Assembly: GCF_017498545.1 (NCBI RefSeq)
Contig: NZ_CP071793.1
Span: 1,178,001 to 1,242,000, forward strand
DNA: 64,000 nt
Source of the DNA: Sulfidibacter corallicola
Lineage (GTDB): Bacteria > Acidobacteriota > Holophagae > Acanthopleuribacterales > Acanthopleuribacteraceae
Reading direction: 5' to 3'
Each line of letters begins with the position of its first letter. Within the stretch, counting starts at the first letter, position 1. The position numbers and the translations under genes were made by a program. The notes beneath the pieces were generated by a model. It did no database searches. It was not told the origin of the DNA and saw only the letters and a program-made list of their open reading frames with translations. This document shows, in pieces, positions 8,745-17,800 of this stretch.

Positions 8745-9405
8745 GACGAAGCTCCTCGTTTGGATTGAAAGACGGGAAATGACCCTGTCGCGCACGCCAC
8801 CCGACATGCGCGACAGGGCCGTGGCAGAGCGCCAAGCAGTCTCCAGTCCGCGTTTCCGCTCACCCGTGGGCGAGTCGTCGTTGCCACGTCGACATGTCTG
8901 CCGCCATTCCCGTAAACTTCTCCAAGGCAGGAACGATGCCGGAACTGTATCGGAAAGGTTCGTTTAAGTGGTTCTAATCACTGTGTTTGTGAGTGTCCTG
9001 AAGCAGGGAATCAATGCGATGTCAAAAAATGTTTCGCAATCTCTTCGGACCCAAGTCCGTTTGATATGGTAAGCGACCTGTTTTGAGTGTATTGGGTCCA
9101 TGAGTCGAGTGCCGTCACATTGCGTGAATGGGCATGCTTCCACAAGAAACAGTGGATCTTTGGGGCCCAGGTCATTGCGCGGGGAGATCCGCATTTCCGA
9201 AACGAGATGGCCGCTCCGGGCGGCCAAGTGCCGCCCGGTCCATTGGATGCGGGCGTGCCCGTCATGGGTGGGGCCGGCAGGTTTCGTTCGATCCTGTCCG
9301 GTTTGGCAATCGGGAATTCCGGTGGTAAGGTGAGTTCGTGCCCTAAGGCTCGTACCTCGTTTCCGATCGAGGCACGGATTCGAGATTCATTGGTGGGCTG
9401 CATTC
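8745..9405. other. Intergenic region, no supported gene
   Basis: These 660 bases lie between the divergent minor-pilin operon and the DUF454 gene. Overlapping open frames on both strands give low-complexity or unrecognised products. Promoters for both flanking units must lie here; I could not place them with confidence. Confidence 0.5.
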
Positions 9406-9837
9406 GTGAAGGATTCACCCTTAGAGTCATCGCGAGATCGCGATTTGGAACGGGACCTGTGCGTGCACGGGTCTCCGCTGGTGAGAGCCCTGCTGATTGG
9501 AAGTGGGTGGGTCTGCGTGGCGCTGGGTATGGTCGGCCTGTTTTTACCCATCTTGCCCACCACGCCGTTCCTTTTGGTCGCCGCAGCCTGTTTTTCACGC
9601 AGTTCCCGCAAGTTTTACGAGCGCCTGATGGGCAACGCCCTGTTCGGCTCCTATATTCGCTCCTGGCGGGTAGACCGGGTCATTCCACTCAAAGCCAAAT
9701 TGATGGCCACGCTGGTCATGGTCCTGACGCTCGGGGGATCGGTCGTGTTCTTCATCCCTTTGATGGCGATCAAGGTGATTGTGGGCTTGATCGGAGCGAC
9801 GGTTTTGGTTTATATTTGGCGCTTCCCGTCCGAGTGA
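9406..9837 (+). CDS. DUF454 (YbaN-like) small inner-membrane protein
   Basis: A 143-residue protein matching the DUF454 pattern: a first membrane segment followed by GLFLPILPTTPFLLVAAACF, then SRSSRKFYERLMGN and a C-terminal pair of hydrophobic helices. The family is a widespread small membrane protein of unknown function. The start is a GTG at 9406; upstream purines (GGTGGG) give only a weak ribosome-binding site, so a start a few codons downstream cannot be excluded. It stands alone on the plus strand. Confidence 0.85.
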   Translation: MKDSPLESSRDRDLERDLCVHGSPLVRALLIGSGWVCVALGMVGLFLPILPTTPFLLVAAACFSRSSRKFYERLMGNALFGSYIRSWRVDRVIPLKAKLMATLVMVLTLGGSVVFFIPLMAIKVIVGLIGATVLVYIWRFPSE

Positions 9838-10160
9838 GGCGTCGTTCAACGCCCAAATTATCTCCCGCAAGGCCTGTGGAAAACTTGTGGAAAAAGTGAT
9901 CGCCTTTTGCACGATGTTTTACGTGAATGCAACGATTTTCTCGATTTCCACAAGCGGCCAAAACAGCTTTCGAGTTTGAAGTTGTTTATATCTAATAGTT
10001 TGAATGCGAATCGCAAATTCCGGCTTTGGCGACGGCAAGATTTGAGCATTCTTGATCTCAATCTTGTTTAGCCTGTGGAAAATATGTGGAAAACCAGTCT
10101 CGGGCCTTACGAGTCGCAGGTTTTGCCCGTCTCATTACACCTCTTGGACCACGACGACCC
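9838..10160. other. Intergenic region with five DnaA-box-like 9-mers
   Basis: TGTGGAAAA occurs exactly at 9876, 9887, 10074 and 10085, and its complement with one mismatch (ATTTCCACA) at 9944. The exact copies form two pairs, each with 11-base start-to-start spacing, set 198 bases apart in near-identical context (GCCTGTGGAAAA). An AT-rich stretch around 9970-10010 lies between them. TTTTCCACA is a known DnaA-box variant in some phyla, so this could be an origin, a DnaA-titrating site or a regulatory region. No dnaA, dnaN or parAB gene is nearby. Confidence 0.5.
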
Positions 10161-10889
10161 ATGATACAGCCTATGCTGCCCTTGTTGTTGCTGGCGGATT
10201 CCAATCCGCTTTTTTGCCACATCGACAGAAAACCTGTGTTGGTTTATTTTTTTGCGGAGTACGATTGTTTTCCGGAAAATGCTGCGTACGTCGGTGCGGC
10301 GAACGGCGACGAGCCAGCTTATTTCGAGATATTCGAAGCTGCAGCGCTGAGGCTGGGATGCCGGCGAGTACATATGATTTCATCCTCTTTTGAATTGAGG
10401 GACCGGAAGCACCTGGCCGAATCCGATTGGATTTGTTTGGCGGGTGGAGATCCCCTGTTGGGATGGGATCGAATGAATCGAGCCGGAATGCTGCCCGTTC
10501 TTCAGGAGGCCCGCACCCGTGGCGCCATCGTCATGGGTGTCTCGGCGGGCGCCGTCCAGATGGGTTTGATGCGGGGACGGGCCGAAGCGAACGGGGCTGG
10601 TTCGCCCGATGAGCGGGAACGGCACTCCGTGGGATTCGGTTGGTTGCCCTGGCTCATCGACGCCCATCAGGAGGAACGCGATTGGTCCAGGCTGCGCGGG
10701 GCGCATCGCGCACTCGGCGGGCGACATGCCGCGTTTGGCGTGCCCTGGCGATCCGTGGCCGTCGCCGAGCCGGATCGGCTTCCGCGTTGGCTATACGGCG
10801 GCACAAACCATCTCTGGTTGCCTCGAGAGGGAAGCGGTCCCGTTTCCACCGGTGACGCCGAGGAAGGGACCGAACCATCCCGACCATGA
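10161..10889 (+). CDS. Peptidase S51 family protein (cyanophycinase / dipeptidase E-like)
   Basis: A 242-residue protein with the S51 layout: a beta strand and GAANGDEPAYFEIF near residue 50, CLAGGDPLLGWDRM around 92-105, and the nucleophile elbow MGVSAGAVQMG with Ser128. Family members are Ser-His-Glu hydrolases cleaving alpha- or beta-aspartyl peptides or cyanophycin. The C-terminal half is shorter than in cyanophycinase. The start at 10161 is my choice; GTG at 10086 would extend it into the region of DnaA-box-like repeats. Its stop codon abuts the stop of the convergent kinase gene with no intervening base, inside TGATCA. Confidence 0.75.
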   Translation: MIQPMLPLLLLADSNPLFCHIDRKPVLVYFFAEYDCFPENAAYVGAANGDEPAYFEIFEAAALRLGCRRVHMISSSFELRDRKHLAESDWICLAGGDPLLGWDRMNRAGMLPVLQEARTRGAIVMGVSAGAVQMGLMRGRAEANGAGSPDERERHSVGFGWLPWLIDAHQEERDWSRLRGAHRALGGRHAAFGVPWRSVAVAEPDRLPRWLYGGTNHLWLPREGSGPVSTGDAEEGTEPSRP

Positions 10890-13800
10890 TCAGGGGGTGA
10901 ACGACGTCACGCTGCGAGCCGGCGATTCGCCAACCACTTTCTTTTCCTGTTCGGGAGCGGGGAGGCCGCCCGTTTCGGGAGGGACCCAGTCCTCTTTGGC
11001 GATGGTCATCTGCTTCTGGTGTCCTTCCAGGTGGTTCAGCCATTCCTGTTCGGTTTCGTTCAAATTGGGATGTTCCAGTTCCTTCATCCGGGGAAGGGTC
11101 GCGTGATACAGGTGCTCGGCTTCGTTGAATCGTCCCTGCTCGGCGAGGCAACGCGCCAGTTTCGCACCGTACTCGGCTCTGAAAAAGCTGTTCTCGGGCA
11201 GCTCTTCCTGGGCGATCTGCCATACTTTCTCGTAGAGCGCCCGTGCATCTTCCAGGTCGCCCCGGCGCATGTGGACGTCCGCCAACCGAACCATGACCTG
11301 AAGGTGCTGGGTGTTTGCGTGTGGATGGGAAGCGCGAATCAGATCCAGGTTTTCTTTGGCCAGGCTATGGGCCTTTTCGAGATGGTTCTGTTCCAAGTAG
11401 AGAAACACCAGGTCGTCGCGCAGCGAAATGGAGACCATGTTTTCTTCGCCCATTTTCCGGTTCGCGGCCTGAAGGCTGTGGTGGAGGACGCGATCGGCCT
11501 CGTCGTGTTTGCCCTGAGCCGCCAGGGCGTAACCCAACGCGTCGTGGAAGGTGAGTGTCAGGGGGTGATTGTCGCCGAACGCCTCGCGGGCAACGCGGCC
11601 GCGGTCGCGGGCGAGGTCTTCCGCTTCGGCGTGCTTGCCCAGGAACGACCAGACCACGGTCAGCGGTGCCGCGGCGACCTGGGTCTGCAGGTGGTTGGGG
11701 CCAAAGCTGCGCAGGCTGTTCTGATAGGCCTGTTTGTACAATGCCTCGGCTTCCCGCAGCCGCCCCTGGACCAAATGGGACTGGGCGTTGATGAGCATCT
11801 GTTGGAGCGTGTCCTGGTGGCTCTCGCCATAGAACTCGCGGTACATGTCCATCAGGTGCTGATTGATGGGCTCCGCTCTCGCGTACTCGCCCTTCTGGCC
11901 GGCGACCCTGGCCAAAAGCCGCAAACTGCTCAGATTGTTGGGGTGGTCACCCGGTAACCGGGTCTTTTCGAGACGGTAGACGTCGAGCAACAGACTTTCC
12001 GCTTCGTCGAACTGTTGGGCGGTGATGAGCGTCGCCGCCAGAATCCGCTTCGCCCGCAACGTATGCAGGTGGTTTTCGCCGAAATGGTCGACATACCCCT
12101 TGAGCACCTGTCGATGAAGCGTTTCCGCCCGAAAAATGTTGCCCTGCTGCTGATAGCAGTTGCCCAACCATTGGGTCGCCTCCAGGGTGAGCGGGTCGTC
12201 CGTCTGCAAGTGCAGCTTCGCTTCGACGCAGGCCTCCTGCAACAAGTCCAGCGCCTGGTTCTGATAGCCGTGCATGAGGTACACGGAGCCCAGGCCGACC
12301 TTGGATTCCAGGGTCTCGCGGTGATGTTTGCCAAGCCGCTCCCGGCGCACTTCGATGGCGCGCTTGAGGTGGTATTCCGACTGTTCCAACTGGCCCAAGG
12401 CGCGGTAGGTACCGCCGAGCGTGTGGTGAAGCGTGCCCAGAACCTCCGGCTTCAGTTGGAATTCGTCGAGGCTCAACTGCATGCTGGCGCGTTGCAGGAC
12501 GGAGAGCATGCGGATGTCGCCGTTGGTCGGGTCGGATTTGGCCGATTTCAGCATGTTGATCAAAAAAAGGCTCAATTCGGTGGCCTTCTCGGCCTCCAGG
12601 TCCGCCATGTGTTGGGCGCGGGACACGCGCCACCAACTGAGGGTGGAAACGGCCAACCCCGTGGTCAAGGCCATGATGATGAGCGACATGGCCCCGATGA
12701 TGCTCTTGTTGCGCCGCATGAACTTGCCAAACTGGTAGGTACGGCCGGGGGCGTGGGCGAGCACGGGACGATGGCCGAGATGGGCGGACAGGTCTTCCAC
12801 GAGTCCGGAAACCGTGTCGTAACGGCGTTCGCGATCGTTGGCCAGGGCCTTGACCAAAATCGCGTTCAAGTCTCCCTGGAGCGCTCGAATCAGGGCCTTG
12901 GGGGTCGGTTGACCGCGATCTTGGGCGATGGCGCCCATTTCGGTGGCCTCGATGCCGGTCAACAACCGGGTCGGTACGCGTGGTTCCTTGTTGCGCACGA
13001 TGCGGATGAGTTCCTGACAGGTCGTCTCGGCGCTCCAGTCGGTGGAAAAGGGGAGTTGGCCGGTCAACAGTTCGTAGAGAATGACGCCCAATCCGTAGAC
13101 GTCCGTCCGGGTATCCACATCTTCCGAATCGGTGTCGGCCTGCTCGGGGCTCATGTACAAGGGCGTGCCCAAAAAGAATTTGCCCGGCTGGTTGGGGCCG
13201 GACTCGTAGGGCGCATTGCCCAGTGTCTTGGCGATGCCGAAATCGATGATTTTCGAAACGGGTTGGTTGTCCCGAAGGGTGATGAGGACATTGGCCGGCT
13301 TCAGGTCGCGGTGGATGATGCCTTTTTGGTGGGCGTGCTGCATGCCTCGGCAAACCTGAAAAAAGAGTTCCAGGCGGTCGTGGAGACCCAGTCGATGCCG
13401 GTCGCAGTACTCCGTGATGGGCACGCCCTCCACGTATTCCATCAGCAGGTAGGGCGATCCCGATTCGGTTTGGCCACCGCCGTAGATCTGGGCCACGTGG
13501 GGATGGTTCATCAACGCAAGGGTCTGGCGCTCCGATTCGAAGCGGGCGCGAACTTCCTGGGCCCTGGGCCCGAACCCCGCTTTCACCACCTTCACGGCGA
13601 TGCGCCGTTTCACCGGTTGAAGTTGTTGGGCCTCGAACACTCGCCCCATGCCGCCTTCGCCGATACATCGAATCAGTTCGATCCCGGGAATCGTGGCGCA
13701 ATCCTGTTCGCAATTATGTGCGTTCAGCCATTGCAGGTGCTTGCCGATGGTGCCCTCTTCCAAAAAAGATTCCGAGGCGTCGGCCGCGGTCAACAACGAT

Positions 13801-13973
13801 GCCAATTCCCGGGCGATTTGGGGGCAGACCTGCTTTTCGTTCGCGATCAAGGCCTGCCGTTCCTGTGGACCCATTTCCATGCCTTGGGCGAACAGTTCCT
13901 TCAGCCGGTCGCGATCGAGCTGTCCGGCCCGTGTCGACTTTTCCCTTTCCTTGTTTTTTACTTCCTTCCCCAT
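10890..13973 (-). CDS. Ser/Thr protein kinase with membrane segment and TPR domain
   Basis: A 1027-residue transmembrane kinase. Residues about 95-390 form a complete Hanks-type kinase (GEGGMGRVFEA, AVKVVKAGF, HRDLKPANVLI, IIDFGIAK, GTPLYMSPEQAD, DVYGLGVILYELLTG). A membrane helix follows at about 435-460 (IIGAMSLIIMALTTGLAVSTL), then some 500 residues of TPR repeats with the AxAExLxrRaL pattern (QALDLLQEACVEAKLHL, EADRVLHHSLQAANRKM). The N-terminal 90 residues form a helical extension typical of the ECF-linked kinases of Acidobacteria and Planctomycetes. The start has AGGA upstream at about nine bases. It lies 37 bases downstream of the ECF sigma gene and probably phosphorylates or scaffolds a partner of it. 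Confidence 0.93.
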   Translation of the reverse strand: MGKEVKNKEREKSTRAGQLDRDRLKELFAQGMEMGPQERQALIANEKQVCPQIARELASLLTAADASESFLEEGTIGKHLQWLNAHNCEQDCATIPGIELIRCIGEGGMGRVFEAQQLQPVKRRIAVKVVKAGFGPRAQEVRARFESERQTLALMNHPHVAQIYGGGQTESGSPYLLMEYVEGVPITEYCDRHRLGLHDRLELFFQVCRGMQHAHQKGIIHRDLKPANVLITLRDNQPVSKIIDFGIAKTLGNAPYESGPNQPGKFFLGTPLYMSPEQADTDSEDVDTRTDVYGLGVILYELLTGQLPFSTDWSAETTCQELIRIVRNKEPRVPTRLLTGIEATEMGAIAQDRGQPTPKALIRALQGDLNAILVKALANDRERRYDTVSGLVEDLSAHLGHRPVLAHAPGRTYQFGKFMRRNKSIIGAMSLIIMALTTGLAVSTLSWWRVSRAQHMADLEAEKATELSLFLINMLKSAKSDPTNGDIRMLSVLQRASMQLSLDEFQLKPEVLGTLHHTLGGTYRALGQLEQSEYHLKRAIEVRRERLGKHHRETLESKVGLGSVYLMHGYQNQALDLLQEACVEAKLHLQTDDPLTLEATQWLGNCYQQQGNIFRAETLHRQVLKGYVDHFGENHLHTLRAKRILAATLITAQQFDEAESLLLDVYRLEKTRLPGDHPNNLSSLRLLARVAGQKGEYARAEPINQHLMDMYREFYGESHQDTLQQMLINAQSHLVQGRLREAEALYKQAYQNSLRSFGPNHLQTQVAAAPLTVVWSFLGKHAEAEDLARDRGRVAREAFGDNHPLTLTFHDALGYALAAQGKHDEADRVLHHSLQAANRKMGEENMVSISLRDDLVFLYLEQNHLEKAHSLAKENLDLIRASHPHANTQHLQVMVRLADVHMRRGDLEDARALYEKVWQIAQEELPENSFFRAEYGAKLARCLAEQGRFNEAEHLYHATLPRMKELEHPNLNETEQEWLNHLEGHQKQMTIAKEDWVPPETGGLPAPEQEKKVVGESPARSVTSFTP

Positions 13974-14010
13974 GATCTGCGTTCCTTGTGATGAGCTTGC
14001 CGGGCCTGGG

Positions 14011-14568
14011 CTAATCTTGATTGAGATATCGGTACAACCAGGCTTTGGCCATCCGCCACTCCCTCTTGATCGTGGAACTGGAGAGTTGAAGGACCTCGGC
14101 GGCCTCTTCGATGTTCATCCCCACAAAAAAGCGAAGTTCCACGATGCGAGCTTGGCGCGGATCGATACGTGACAATTCCTTCAATGCCTCATCCAGCGCC
14201 ACCATGTTCACTTCCGGCTGGGCCATGATTTCTTCGTTCAACGACAACTTGATTTCCGGTCCCCGTTTCGCCGCTTGCCGGTTGCGCGCGTGATCGAGCA
14301 GGATACGGCGCATCATCTGTGCGGCGATCCCGAAAAAGTGCGCTCGATTTTTCCAGGTGGTTCGGTCCTGGTCCACCAGGCGCAAATAGGCTTCGTTGAC
14401 CAGTTCGGTCGCCTGGAGCGCGTGGTTCGGCATCTCCTTGCGCAGGTACTGACGGGCGAGCCGGCGCAACTCTTCTTCAACCAAGGGTATCAATTGGTTG
14501 ACAGCTTTCTGATCCCCCTTTTGCCAATCGGCAAGTAGCGCTGTAATGTTGGGATCGATGTTCTGCAA
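14011..14568 (-). CDS. ECF-type RNA polymerase sigma factor (kinase-linked subgroup)
   Basis: A 185-residue sigma-70 family factor. Region 2 (LVNEAYLRLVD, HFFGIAAQMMRRILLDHARNR) and region 4 (DPRQARIVELRFFVGMNIEEAAEVLQLSSSTIKREWRMAKAWL) match the subgroup often encoded beside Ser/Thr kinase-TPR genes. I chose TTG at 14568 because GAGG lies seven bases upstream; another TTG at 14628 gives a longer frame without a ribosome-binding site. No anti-sigma gene is adjacent; in this subgroup, phosphorylation by the neighbouring kinase is a plausible control, which is inference here. Confidence 0.92.
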   Translation of the reverse strand: MQNIDPNITALLADWQKGDQKAVNQLIPLVEEELRRLARQYLRKEMPNHALQATELVNEAYLRLVDQDRTTWKNRAHFFGIAAQMMRRILLDHARNRQAAKRGPEIKLSLNEEIMAQPEVNMVALDEALKELSRIDPRQARIVELRFFVGMNIEEAAEVLQLSSSTIKREWRMAKAWLYRYLNQD

Positions 14569-14861
14569 GAAAAAACCTCGAAGATCTGGGTTCACTGGCT
14601 CGAGGCGCCGGGGCGAAGCCGGCGGCAACGATCGGAAGCCAATGGGCGCAGGGCGAATCTTTCGGGCCGGAGAAAAGATTCGAGGGGGAAAGCCTGATGG
14701 GGAGACGTCATGTTCCGGGAACCACTATTAATATAGAATAACGCCGTTGACTCGAACTCTCCTTACGCGATCCGAGATCAAAAGTTGATCGTTCCCGTGG
14801 CGTTTGGAGAAAGTTGTACACAAAAGGGCCATGATGGGCCGAGATTGGGTCGACCCGGGGT

Positions 14862-17800
14862 TCAGGTCGGTATGTTGTTCTGAAGCTCGGATTCGATCAG
14901 GTTCAAGATGGGATCCTGGAATTTTTCCAGGACGCTGGCCGGAGCCGGGTGGGTTGCCAATATTTGCAGGATACCGCTTACGGGCGTTTCCTTGTCCCAG
15001 TCGCACTCGGTGAGCCGGATGAGCGTGATGAAGTAGACGTCCAGCATGGCGCGGAACAGCGCCTCGCCCTCGCGCGGGACATCCCACTCGAGCATCAGGC
15101 GATTGCTGGTGATGGTCGCGTGGCAGTTGAGCGCGGCCTTGGGGTTGACGTTTTCGGTGTAGACCCATTTGGCGTATTGGGACCAACCCTCGAGGTGACT
15201 GCTCCGACTGTCGTCGCGACTGATTTGGAAGTAGACGGGGAAGGAGCCGAGTGCGGAACGCCGGACGGTGGCCTGATTGGCCGCGGCCAAGCCGTGCTCG
15301 AGATCTTCCCAGAGCGTGTTCTGGACGGCGAGGATGCGCTCGGCGAAGCGCATGTGCCAGGCCGCGAAGCTGAGGTGGACGTTGAGGGCGTTGAAGGGGC
15401 CGACCACGCGGTTCACGCCTTCGAAGAAGGGCAGGCGGTGGGAGGAGTCCACCAAGATGCTGAAATGCTGTTTGCCGCTGAACAGGGCCAGGACATTGGA
15501 GAACGCGGTGAGCATGACGGCCGCGGGCGTGACGCCTGCCTCGGCGATACGGCGACAGAGCAAATTCCAGGTGGGTGAGGCCATGCTGGCGCTGATGCGG
15601 ACGAACGCCGCGCTGAAGGTTTCCTGGTTGGGAAAGTCGGGGAAGGCGGGAGGCGTCGCCAACTTGGCCTGCCAGTAGGCCCGGTCGCGCTGATAGCGAA
15701 GGCTGCGACCCAGGTGGTCCAAGTGGCGCAGGTACTTGCGGAAATTGCCTCGGGGTACGTAGGGTTCCTGGTAGCGGTAGTACCGGAACCAGGTGTTGAG
15801 CAAGTTGGGAATCGAGGCGAAATCCGAAAGGAACCGGTCGATGCAGATCACCACCCGGACCCGGCTGTCCGGCAGGCAAATGAAGGCCAGATCCCAACGA
15901 GGTGATGCGTCCGGTGGATAGATTTTCCGGCTCCACTCGTGTCTCAAGGTCAGCAGGCGTTCCTGGGCATTGGAGAAATCCGTTTCGTAGTGGTAGACCG
16001 GCACCCGGTATTCGGGGAAGTCGTCGAGAATCTCCTGGGTTCCATTGGGATGAATGGTGAGCCGCAGCATGTCGTGGTGTTCCACGACGTAGTCCCAGGA
16101 CGCTTGCAGCGCATCGGTGTCGAGGCCCTGCTCCTCGAGCTCGAAATACATGTTGCTGGCCATGCCCTGGCGCATTTGGTTGCTCAGGTCCTTCTGATAC
16201 GGCGACAGATGGAACACCGGTTCCTGGTCGTTGCTCTCGGCGAGCATCTCCGGCGGAAGGTTCTCGGGGTCGTGGTGTGTCTTGGTTTGGATGCGGTGGG
16301 TGATCCAGTAGACCAGGGCGCCGATCGTTCGCGCGGATACCAGCTCCAAAAGCGGGAATTCGATGCCGAAAGTCGTTTCCAGGTTGTATTTGAGCTTGTA
16401 GGCCTGAATCGAGTCCAGGCCGAACGCGTAGAGGGAATCCTCGAAATTCAGGGCCTTTTCGTCCACTTCGAGGATCCTGGAAAGTAGGGTCAGGGTGAAC
16501 TTTTCCGATTGTTCGTGGTACTGACTTTCCTGCTGCGACGGCTCCCGAAATCGCTCGGCGATGAAGAAGTACTTGCTCTTTTGGTGGGAGGGAACCACGG
16601 GTTCCACTCGATGGGAGGGGACCACCGGGTCCGTGCCGGAAACGGGCACCGCCGGGGCCGTGATCGTCAGCGGTCGATGATCGGCCGGGGTGGGTGCCGT
16701 CCAGCGTCGGATCGGCGGCGTGGGGTGTTCCTGTGGTTCCGGTTGCGGCAAATCGTTCGTGATCGGGGTCCGCGTCACTCGCGGTGTCGCATGGAGCGAG
16801 AGCCTGGAAGGCCGGACCGGTGTGGTCGAATCGACCGGCGCTGCCGGATCCGTGTCCAGTAGGTCGACCTCATGGGCCTCTCTTTTCTCGCTGAACAGGA
16901 CCGTCGGTACCTCGGCCGAGCCGCCAACCGTGACCGTGGTGGCGTGGGCCTCCGGTTCGGTCGATGCGTCCTCGCGCGGGATGACGTTTTCGGGTTTGGC
17001 GGGTTCTTTCTTCGCTCCGATCAGCGGTGGCCAGGAAACTTCGAGACCCTTCGACCACATATCGGCCAATTTGGAGACCTTCCCGGAGGACCAGAGCGCA
17101 TGGAAATAGGACCGATCGTGGTCGTCCCGTCCAAAATGCAGCCACTCGGCGGTGGTGGCGCCATAGATGAGTGCCGGATGGTGCGCACCCTGGACGAAGG
17201 CGGCCAGAGCTTCGCCCGCTTCGCGCGGGTCGCGAGCCACGATGGCGAGGCGATGGCGCTGGTGGCGGCGGGCGGTCTGGAGGTTGTGGGCGATGAAGCG
17301 AAGGCTGCTGGGTTTGGTTTGCTGAAGGTAGAGCAACAGGCGCGCCGCGTGATGGCGCAGCAGGGATTCACTGTTGCCCGAGAGCGGCAGGAGCTCTCCC
17401 GAACCGGCCGGCGGCGTGGGTGCGGGCGGCGCCGTGCCGATTTCGTCGGCCGCTTTCTTGGGCGCCGGAGAGGCTTGCGTCGAAGTTGGTTTCGGTACCT
17501 GGGCGAGCAGCGAGCGATCGGGCTGTGTTCCGGTTGGCGGTTTGGTTTCCCTAGTCGCTTTCGCCGCTTTCGGACTTGCGACGCTCGCTGAATCGCGGCG
17601 CCGATCGACAGGTGACGGCGTGACCCGCTTTTCGTTTTCGTGCGCTGGCCGATCGGATGTTCCGGTTCCAGTCACCGTTTCGAGGATGCTCGATTCCACC
17701 GCGGCTTCGGGTGAGGAAATGAGGTGGCCGGGCCCCTTTTTCTCCATGGCGTGGTGCCACTCTTCGGCGAGCCATGCGTCGACCTGCTCGGGATAGCGTT

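Noticed and set aside
11947..13991. Long frames on both strands overlapping the kinase-TPR gene
   Set aside because: Shadows of the 1027-residue kinase; their products are rich in Arg, Pro and Gly without motifs.
14728..15936. 402-codon frame overlapping the synthase 3' end
   Set aside because: It lies in another frame of the Cy domain, which is clearly coding.
14862..15990. Ordinary amide-forming condensation domain
   Set aside because: The HHxxxDG motif is absent; DxxxxDxxS and the other blocks fit a heterocyclization domain.
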